In this document: piece after piece, positions 13,964 to 19,576 of the stretch | Layout of the letters: the number at the start of each line of letters is the position of its first letter | Numbering within the stretch: the first letter of the stretch is position 1 | NCBI GenBank assembly: GCA_945645715.1 | Contig: CALZFJ010000005.1 | Coordinates: 1 to 19,576, forward strand | Direction of reading: 5' to 3' | Origin: an uncultured Prevotellaceae bacterium | Lineage (GTDB): Bacteria > Bacteroidota > Bacteroidia > Bacteroidales > Muribaculaceae | Length of the DNA: 19,576 nt | The notes under the pieces: model-generated | What the model was told of the DNA's origin: nothing | Databases searched by the model: none | Seen by the model: the letters and a program-made list of their open reading frames with translations, nothing else | Translations under genes and position numbers: made by a program

Positions 13964-16429
13964 TTATCGGAGCTGTGCGCCCACCTGCTTCTGGAGGTTG
14001 GCGATGATCTTGTTCATCACAGCGTCGATTTGCTTGTCTTGCAGTGTCTTCTCGTCGTCTTGGAGAATTATGCTGATGGCATACGACTTCTTGCCGGCTT
14101 CGAGGTTCTTGCCTTCATATACGTCGAAGAGGCTCACGCCGCGCAGCAGTTTGCGCTCCGAGCTGTTTACCACCTTCTCAATATCAGCCATGGTGACCGA
14201 AGCATCTACGAGCAGCGCGAGGTCGCGCTTCACGGGCTGGGTCTTTGGCAGGTCGGCAAATGTCACCTTCTTCTTGAGCGTCATCTTCACGAGAGCGTCC
14301 CAGTCGAGCTCGGCGAAGAACACTTCCTGAGCCACATCGAGCTTCTTCAGGATAGCCTTCTTCACGATACCCACCTCACCGATGTGCTTTCCGCCACGGT
14401 TGTTGATGGTGAGTGCAGCCGAGAAAATGTCGTTTGAGATTTGCTCCATCACCAGCTCCTTCGAGCTGATTCCAATGCGTGCAAACACATTCTCCACCAC
14501 AGCCTTCAGGTCGAAGATGGTGCTCTTGCGGGCAGCTTCAGCCCAGTTTCCGTCGTGGTTGTTACCGGTGAGCCATATTCCGAGTGCAGTGTGCTCAGAG
14601 AATGCTGCAAGCACCTTCTCAGAGCAGTCGGCATCGGGATTGAAGTGATATACATTGCCAAACTCATACATCTTCAGGTTGCCGCTGCGGCGGTTGATGT
14701 TGTGGGCAATGCTTTCGAGTCCGCCAAAGAGAAGCGACTGGCGCAGCACGCAGAGGTCGCTGCTGAGCGGATTGAGCAGATGCACGCAATTAGCCTCGGG
14801 ATAAGTGGTGAGGTCGGCATAGTAGGCACCGGCGGTGAGCGAGTTGTTCATTATCTCATTGAAACCGGCTGCGGTGAGCTGCTCCGAGAGAAGCTGCTGC
14901 AGAGAGTTCTTCACATCGGTCTCACCCTTGTAGGAGAGTGAGCTGTGCACGGTTTCGTCAAATTCCACATTGTTGTAGCCATACACGCGCATCACGTCTT
15001 CCACCACGTCGCAAGGACGCTGCACATCGACGCGGTATGTGGGCACAAGTAGCTCAAGAGCCTCATCGCTCTCGGCTGTGATTTCAATCTCCAGGCTCTT
15101 GAGAATACCCTTGATGGTATCCTTGCCGAGATGCTTGCCAATGAGTGTGTCGGCATACGCATATTCGAGTGTAACCGGGAAGCGTGGGAAATCCTTTGCC
15201 TTGATATCCACAATGTCGCCGCAAATCTCGCCACCGGCAAGTTCCTTTATCATGAGGGCGGCAGCCTTGAGGTTATATACGGTCTCATTGGGGTCGATAC
15301 CGCGCTCAAAGCGGAACGATGCATCGGTGTTGAGTCCGAAGCGGCGTGCCGACTTGCGAATCCATGTGGGGTGGAAGTAAGCCGACTCCAAGAAGATGTC
15401 GGTTGTCGATTCGGTAACACCCGAATCAAGGCCACCAAACACACCGCCTATGCACATAGGCTCCTCGGCGTTGCATATCATGAGGTCGCTCTCGGTGAGA
15501 GTGCGCTCCACGCCATCGAGAGTGACAAACTTAGTGCCTTCGGCTACTGTCTTCACCACCACCTTCTCGCCTTTCACCTTGGCAAGGTCGAAGCAGTGCA
15601 ACGGCTGACCAAGACCGAGCAGAATAAAGTTGGTGATATCCACGATGTTGTTGATAGGGCGCTGGCCTATAGCCGTGAGGCAGTCTTTGAGCCATTGCGG
15701 GCTTTCCTGCACTTTCACGTTGCGGATAGTGACACCCGAGTAGCGCGGACACGCCTCAGCGTTCTCCACAGTCACCTCCACGGCACCGTCGGCACGGTCG
15801 CTCTTGTAGGCAGCCACGTCGGGGCGATGTGCAGCCACATTCAAGCCGCGGTTGGCATTGAGCCATGCGGCAAGGTCGCGTGCCACGCCATAGTGCGAAG
15901 CGGCATCGATGCGGTTGGGGGTGAGATCCACCTCCAGCACATAGTCGTCGGTCACGTTGTAGTATTCGCGGGCAGGCGTACCGGGCTTCACATCGAGCGG
16001 CAGCTCAATGATTCCGGCATGAGAAGTGCCCACGCCAATTTCGTCCTCGGCGCAAATCATACCGAAAGACTCCACGCCGCGTATTTTCGACTTCTTGATT
16101 GCAAATTCCTTGTCGCCATCATAGAGCTTAGTGCCCACGGTGGCAACTACCACGTGCTGTCCGGCAGCCACATTGGGTGCGCCACACACAATCTGGGTGG
16201 GCACGCCGTCGCCGAGGTCAACGGTGGTGATGTGCAGGTGGTCGCTGTCGGGGTGCTCCACGCAGGTGAGCACTTCGCCCACCACCAGTCCGGCAAGACC
16301 GCCCTTGATGGTTTCAACTTTCTCTACCGAGCCGGTTTCGAGACCGAGCGAAGTGAGGGCAGCAGCCAGCTCATCGGGAGTAAGGTCGAAATCGACATAT
16401 TTCTTCAGCCAATTATATGATATATTCAT
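13964..16429 (-). CDS. pheT: Phenylalanine--tRNA ligase beta subunit
   Basis: This is the 821-residue beta subunit of the cytosolic alpha2-beta2 phenylalanyl-tRNA synthetase, which charges tRNA-Phe. Domains in order are a short N-terminal B1 segment (MNISYNWLKKYVDFDL), the EMAP/OB tRNA-binding domain from about 41 (VVGEVLTCVEHPDSDHLHITTVDLG), the B3/B4 editing domain with NRIDAASHYGVARDLAAW and INNIVDITNFILLGLGQPLH, B5 with RVDVQRPCDVVEDVMRVYGYNN, the catalytic-like core, and the C-terminal FDX-ACB anticodon-binding domain at about 724-821 (PVKRDLALLVD). Length and order match the full-length bacterial form. PheS is not adjacent in this window, so the alpha subunit must be encoded elsewhere. 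The start at 16429 gives MNISYNWL, the standard beginning. Confidence 0.98.
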   Translation of the reverse strand: MNISYNWLKKYVDFDLTPDELAAALTSLGLETGSVEKVETIKGGLAGLVVGEVLTCVEHPDSDHLHITTVDLGDGVPTQIVCGAPNVAAGQHVVVATVGTKLYDGDKEFAIKKSKIRGVESFGMICAEDEIGVGTSHAGIIELPLDVKPGTPAREYYNVTDDYVLEVDLTPNRIDAASHYGVARDLAAWLNANRGLNVAAHRPDVAAYKSDRADGAVEVTVENAEACPRYSGVTIRNVKVQESPQWLKDCLTAIGQRPINNIVDITNFILLGLGQPLHCFDLAKVKGEKVVVKTVAEGTKFVTLDGVERTLTESDLMICNAEEPMCIGGVFGGLDSGVTESTTDIFLESAYFHPTWIRKSARRFGLNTDASFRFERGIDPNETVYNLKAAALMIKELAGGEICGDIVDIKAKDFPRFPVTLEYAYADTLIGKHLGKDTIKGILKSLEIEITAESDEALELLVPTYRVDVQRPCDVVEDVMRVYGYNNVEFDETVHSSLSYKGETDVKNSLQQLLSEQLTAAGFNEIMNNSLTAGAYYADLTTYPEANCVHLLNPLSSDLCVLRQSLLFGGLESIAHNINRRSGNLKMYEFGNVYHFNPDADCSEKVLAAFSEHTALGIWLTGNNHDGNWAEAARKSTIFDLKAVVENVFARIGISSKELVMEQISNDIFSAALTINNRGGKHIGEVGIVKKAILKKLDVAQEVFFAELDWDALVKMTLKKKVTFADLPKTQPVKRDLALLVDASVTMADIEKVVNSSERKLLRGVSLFDVYEGKNLEAGKKSYAISIILQDDEKTLQDKQIDAVMNKIIANLQKQVGAQLR

Positions 16430-16492
16430 AATTTTGAGAGTTTATTTTCACTTGAATAATGCTCACATTGAGCCTATTTACGAAAAATCCCA

Positions 16493-16500
16493 CAAATTTA
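16493..16500 (-). promoter_or_regulatory. Promoter -7 box (TAAATTTG) for pheT-yebC
   Basis: The minus strand reads TAAATTTGTGG, matching TAnnTTTG, 63 bases before the pheT start and just downstream of the upstream operon's terminator. No exact -33 TTTG is seen at normal spacing. The leader is about 55 bases, too short for a phenylalanine attenuator or T-box, and none is visible. Confidence 0.55.
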
Positions 16501-16534
16501 CGAAGAAATTTCAATATAGATTGTAGGTATCTGC

Positions 16535-16573
16535 AAAAAAACAAGCAATCGGGCAAAAAATGCCACCGATTGC
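16535..16573 (-). terminator. Rho-independent terminator of the DUF4294-lipoprotein-EEP operon
   Basis: The arms GCAATCGG (16545-16552) and CCGATTGC (16566-16573) are extended by GCA/TGC across a small bulge, around an A-rich loop. On the minus strand the stem runs into TTGTTTTTTT (16544-16535). It lies 34 bases after the EEP gene stop. The plus strand also has a T-run (16577-16582), so it could work both ways. Confidence 0.85.
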
Positions 16574-16606
16574 CTGTTTTTTAGCTCGATATTAGCTTCT
16601 GTGTGA

Positions 16607-17704
16607 TTATTTCTTTGTGGGAGCGGGTTTCTTCATTTTGCAGCTATTGCCCGAGCAGCACTTTTCCTTACCCTCTTTTGCCGGGCAGTTCTTGGCAGGG
16701 GTGCTGCCAAGTTTCTGTGTGGCAATGCCCGGTGCTACGTTCTTCTTCCTTGGCGAAGAGCCATTGAGCAGGCGGGCACGGCCGCTCTTTGCCAATCCGG
16801 GACGGAATGTGAAAGCAATGGGGTAGTGGTCGGATATATAGGGAACGCCATAGTCGCCGTTGAGTACCTTGAACGTCAGCGGAGTGACACCGCTGTAGAA
16901 GATGTGGTCGATTACTTGCTCATTGTCGCTGTTGGTGGCAGGGTTGCCTTCAATCTTGCCGAATCCATTGTAGGTGATAGAGTTGTCGGTGACCTTGCAC
17001 TCCGAGCGAGCATCGTGCAAGGCAGCCTTTAGCGGGTCGAAGATAGCATTGTCGGTGGGGCTGTTGAAATCAGCCGAGAGAAGCACGGGAGCACCGTTAG
17101 GATTTAGCTCTTTAATTTTAGCCACAATCAGCTCAATGGAGTTCTTGCGGGCTTCGCGGCCCATGTGGTCGAGGTGGGTGTTGAAATAGAAGAATCCGTG
17201 ATTGGAGTTCTTCACTTTGAAGAAGCCCCATGTGCAGGTGCGGTTGCAGGCAGCGTCCCAGCCGCGCGACACCTTGTCGGGGGTCTCCGATAGCCAGAAA
17301 GTGCCGCTCTTGAGCAGAGTGAGGCGTGATGTGTCGTAGTAAATAGCCATCATCTCACCCGCACGGTCGCCATCGTCGCGACCCACACCTATGTGCTTGT
17401 AGCCGGTGAGGTTCTGGTCGAAGTAGTCAATTTGGTCGGGGCAAGCCTCCTGCAAGCCCATCACGATGGGTTTCTGTTCGGCAACCATCTTGAGAGAAGC
17501 CTCGCGGCGGTTTTCCCAGCGGTTGTCGCCATCGGTATCGGCAGCCATGCTCAAGCGCACGTTGTAGGAAATCACCTTATATTCTTTAAGAGCCAAAGTC
17601 TTTGTAGGCTTTAGCACCGATTGTGTGTCCACTGTCTGTGCCGAAGCCAAAGAGGCGATGAGCAGCGCGACAATCACTGTTGAAAAGATGCGTAAGTGTT
17701 TCAT
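16607..17704 (-). CDS. Secreted endonuclease/exonuclease/phosphatase (EEP) family protein with Cys/Lys-rich tail
   Basis: This is a 365-residue exported metal-dependent phosphoesterase of the EEP (DNase I-like) fold. Substrates in this superfamily range from nucleic acids to phosphoinositides and sphingomyelin. I start at ATG 17704 (MKHLRIF), which opens a Sec signal peptide ending ASA-Q near residue 22; a further-upstream TTG at 17734 is less likely. Catalytic motifs are present: ISYNVR with Asn48, GLQEACPD with Glu86, FNTHLDH with Asn175 and His177, SADFNSPTD with Asp212 and Asn214, VIDHIFY, and SDHYPIAF with Asp292 and His293. The fold ends near residue 301. The remaining 64 residues are basic and low-complexity with four cysteines (340, 349, 350, 355), which is not usual for this family. 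It is last in a three-gene operon, 56 bases after the lipoprotein gene. Confidence 0.92.
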   Translation of the reverse strand: MKHLRIFSTVIVALLIASLASAQTVDTQSVLKPTKTLALKEYKVISYNVRLSMAADTDGDNRWENRREASLKMVAEQKPIVMGLQEACPDQIDYFDQNLTGYKHIGVGRDDGDRAGEMMAIYYDTSRLTLLKSGTFWLSETPDKVSRGWDAACNRTCTWGFFKVKNSNHGFFYFNTHLDHMGREARKNSIELIVAKIKELNPNGAPVLLSADFNSPTDNAIFDPLKAALHDARSECKVTDNSITYNGFGKIEGNPATNSDNEQVIDHIFYSGVTPLTFKVLNGDYGVPYISDHYPIAFTFRPGLAKSGRARLLNGSSPRKKNVAPGIATQKLGSTPAKNCPAKEGKEKCCSGNSCKMKKPAPTKK

Positions 17705-17760
17705 TTGATTGTAGTTGAAAAATGGTTTTGTCAAAAAAAGTGGTTTTATGTATAAGGGGT

Positions 17761-18804
17761 TTACTGTTTTTTCCCGAGCTTGTTCTCAATGAGCTTACGG
17801 GCAGCAGCGAAGTTGTCGCCATGATAGAGAATATTGCCCGTTGAGTCAGAAAGAATATAGTAGGGCGTAGAGGAGAGGTTGAGGTTGCGCACGTAGTTGT
17901 TCACCACGCCACCCACAGCCCAGTAGCGACGCCACGAGGCAGAATCGTTGCGGAGAATCGACTTCCAGCGCAGTGTGTCGCTGTCGAGGTTCACATCTAC
18001 AATTTGCAGGCGCTTGCTGTCGAGCTCCTTGTCGAAGTCCTTGATAGCGTGGAAATCGTTGTAACGCATACGGTCGTCGGGGTTCCAGAAGTAGTATATG
18101 CTGAGCGTGTTGCCGTAGGGGCGCACATTCTCCATGCTGTCGCGGTCGCTCCACAGGGTCATGGTAGCCATTCGCTCCTTTTCGCTAATGTCGGCACGCA
18201 TCGACTGCATGGCATAGAAGCCGCGCATCACCGACTCGGGGCGGGCATCAATTTCAATCTTAGCAAGCAGTGCATCAATCTTTTTCTTGTCGGTGAGGTC
18301 GCTGTAGTTGTACATAAGCAGCAGAGTGCTCACCACGTTGCCCGGATTAGTCTCGATAAACTCCTCGATGGCAGCATCGGTGGCAGCGTGGTTCTCATTT
18401 GAGAAATCGTCGCTGTGGCTCACGATAAAATCGCTCCACTCCTCATTCACATCGGTGCCGCGCACCTTGGTGCTATAAGGGGCAGTGAGCGAGCCTTCAA
18501 TCGTCACATCATCGCCATTCTTCACCAGCACGGCAGCAATGAGCTTCTTCTGCTGGTTGCACACCCACACAGGCACAAGCTCCTCGCTCGCTCCGGTGAA
18601 GGTAAACCTGCCTTCCTGCATCGTCACCCACTCACATTCAAAGCCATCGTCGGTAGGATAGACTACACGCACATTCTGAGTGCCACCATCGGCAATCACA
18701 CCCTCAATGGTGAAGTGGTCGCTCGAGCACCCTGTGCCCAGCAGAGCCACAATCAGTGCCGCTGCTGCCATCATCAGCTTGTTTATTGATTTGTATGTCT
18801 GCAT
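17761..18804 (-). CDS. DUF4369/thioredoxin-like lipoprotein lacking the CxxC motif
   Basis: This predicted envelope lipoprotein has 347 residues from ATG 18804 (354 if ATG 18825 is used). I prefer 18804 because it leaves a normal n-region before the hydrophobic core and the lipobox GTGC, with Cys26 lipidated. The N-terminal part (FTIEGVIADGG to LVKNGDDVTIEGSL) is like DUF4369, the usual partner of TlpA-type thioredoxins in Bacteroidota. A helical linker follows. The C-terminal part keeps thioredoxin-fold features: YYFWNPDDR, where the strand and active-site loop should be, IVDVNLDSD, and STPYYILSDSTGNILYHG with the cis-proline at Pro314. The active-site CxxC is absent, and no cysteine occurs in this domain. 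It is therefore unlikely to be a disulfide reductase and may be structural or ligand-binding. It sits between the DUF4294 and EEP genes in one operon. Confidence 0.85.
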   Translation of the reverse strand: MQTYKSINKLMMAAAALIVALLGTGCSSDHFTIEGVIADGGTQNVRVVYPTDDGFECEWVTMQEGRFTFTGASEELVPVWVCNQQKKLIAAVLVKNGDDVTIEGSLTAPYSTKVRGTDVNEEWSDFIVSHSDDFSNENHAATDAAIEEFIETNPGNVVSTLLLMYNYSDLTDKKKIDALLAKIEIDARPESVMRGFYAMQSMRADISEKERMATMTLWSDRDSMENVRPYGNTLSIYYFWNPDDRMRYNDFHAIKDFDKELDSKRLQIVDVNLDSDTLRWKSILRNDSASWRRYWAVGGVVNNYVRNLNLSSTPYYILSDSTGNILYHGDNFAAARKLIENKLGKKQ

Positions 18805-18856
18805 ATATATCTTAAAGAAAAACATTTTTTAAGGGGTTAAAAAATAACTGCCGGCA

Positions 18857-19501
18857 TCAAAGCTGCCCGGTCTCAATGCGCACGCAGATGCGCTCAATCA
18901 CAGCATCTTCCTTGTTCTTCTCGGGGTGATAGCCGGCTTTCATGTTCACGCCGAAGAAACGCCCGAACGTCTGCCAGAAACCGGCACGGAAAGTGCCCAG
19001 AAAAGCCTTCACAATGTTGTACGACGACTGGTCGGTCTCGCGGTTGATGAGTTTCACCAGCATCTTTCCCTGAGAGCGCGTGAACGTCTTCATCACAGGC
19101 TTATACTGATTGAAAATCTCCTTCTCGAATTGCTTCAGATAGTCCTGCTTCTCCTTTTCGGTGGGGAAAGTCTCGAGATACTCATAGGTCTCGAGCAGCG
19201 TGGAGCAGATGAGCTTGGCGTAAGGGAGCGTCTTGCGCACATCGCGCACCGTGCGCCAATAGAATCGTTCCTCCTTCTTGTTGCGGAAACGCTCACGGGG
19301 ATAGATGGTGATGGGGTTGAACACAATCATGCACACAGTGTCGCCCGTAGCCTGGTCGATAAAGTGATATTTTCCCTTAAACACCTGCTGCAAGCCACTA
19401 ATGGGCGTGACTTCGGTGGGTACAGGTGCTTGAGCCAAAGCTACCGCAGCCGATACTACCATAAAAACGAGTGCCAATATGCGAGAAAAGCCCAACTTCA
19501 T
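18857..19501 (-). CDS. DUF4294 domain-containing exported protein
   Basis: This is a 214-residue protein with a Sec signal peptide (MKLGFSRILALVFMVVSAAV, cleaved near ALA-Q at about residue 23) and a DUF4294 domain. Recognisable family features are IVFNPITIYPRERFRNKKEERFYWR, VRKTLPYAKL, QGKMLVKLINRETDQSSYN and FWQTFGRFFGVNMKAGYHPE. The domain is largely restricted to Bacteroidota and has no established function. The RETDQSSYN block is the most distinctive part. It is the first gene of the operon: a clear promoter lies 21-52 bases upstream, and the lipoprotein gene follows after 31 to 52 bases depending on start choice. Periplasmic location is inferred from the signal peptide. Confidence 0.9.
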   Translation of the reverse strand: MKLGFSRILALVFMVVSAAVALAQAPVPTEVTPISGLQQVFKGKYHFIDQATGDTVCMIVFNPITIYPRERFRNKKEERFYWRTVRDVRKTLPYAKLICSTLLETYEYLETFPTEKEKQDYLKQFEKEIFNQYKPVMKTFTRSQGKMLVKLINRETDQSSYNIVKAFLGTFRAGFWQTFGRFFGVNMKAGYHPEKNKEDAVIERICVRIETGQL

Positions 19502-19521
19502 TCCAATTCTAAAATATTATG

Positions 19522-19553
19522 CAAAATTAGCGCAAGGCGAGCGTATTAGCAAA
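19522..19553 (-). promoter_or_regulatory. Full Bacteroides-type promoter of the DUF4294 operon
   Basis: The minus strand has TTTG (19553-19550) as the -33 element and TAATTTTG (19529-19522) as the -7 element, separated by 20 bases. This is the only promoter here with both consensus parts at normal spacing. The -7 box ends 20 bases before the start codon, so the leader is very short. Confidence 0.75.
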
Positions 19554-19576
19554 TAAAAAACTTGTTTTTTGATTTT

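Noticed and set aside
15131..16420. 429-codon plus-strand frame opposite pheT
   Set aside because: It is a mirror-frame artefact of the strongly coding pheT gene, with histidine-rich low-information composition.
16430..16534. T-box or phenylalanine leader-peptide attenuator before pheT
   Set aside because: The region is only about 100 bases, with the promoter box at 16493-16500. There is no Phe-codon run, no T-box sequence and no competing hairpin.
19555..19570. AAAAAAC-TT-GTTTTTT hairpin at the right edge
   Set aside because: It is a seven-base, almost pure A/T stem with a two-base loop in an AT-rich promoter region, too weak and too close to the edge to interpret.

Overview
The window is a chromosomal segment from a member of the Bacteroidota, most likely order Bacteroidales. 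The evidence is a SusC/SusD pair, a DUF2723 membrane protein, a DUF4294 protein, a DUF4369/thioredoxin-like lipoprotein, and the Bacteroides-type promoter -7 box TAnnTTTG ahead of every transcription unit. No Shine-Dalgarno sequence is needed to explain the starts. A gut family such as Muribaculaceae would fit, but that is a guess. Eleven protein genes are supported. There is no tRNA, rRNA, CRISPR array, insertion sequence or prophage gene.

Layout. 30-3323 (minus) is a large DUF2723 membrane protein. Its frame appears to continue past the terminating TAG to the window edge. A 480-base divergent promoter region follows. 3804-9865 (plus) is an outer-membrane uptake locus: SusC-like TonB-dependent transporter, SusD-like lipoprotein and a secreted histidine phosphatase. 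It ends at a strong terminator (10027-10061), back to back with a second terminator for the minus strand (10073-10113). On the minus strand come a PLP aminotransferase (10143-11345) and a family 2 glycosyltransferase (11515-12534), each with its own promoter box. A 628-base gene-free stretch (12535-13162) holds tandem promoter boxes, a REP-like repeat, a near-perfect palindrome and a long hairpin. Next, on the minus strand, is a pheT-yebC pair (16429 to 13163). Last is a three-gene envelope operon (19501 to 16607): DUF4294 protein, a thioredoxin-fold lipoprotein lacking the CxxC, and a secreted endonuclease/exonuclease/phosphatase protein with a Cys/Lys-rich tail. It has a clear promoter (19522-19553) and a terminator (16535-16573).

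How the parts may work together. The SusC-SusD-phosphatase cluster has no glycosidase, lyase or sulfatase. The simplest reading is capture and dephosphorylation of a phosphorylated ligand, for example an inositol phosphate or sugar phosphate. PheT and YebC both serve translation. The last operon makes three exported proteins of unknown joint purpose. Most of the window is ordinary core genome. The points most worth checking are the phosphatase-linked SusCD locus, the in-frame TAG in the DUF2723 gene, the cysteine-less thioredoxin-like lipoprotein, the tailed EEP protein, and the repeat-rich gap at 12535-13162.
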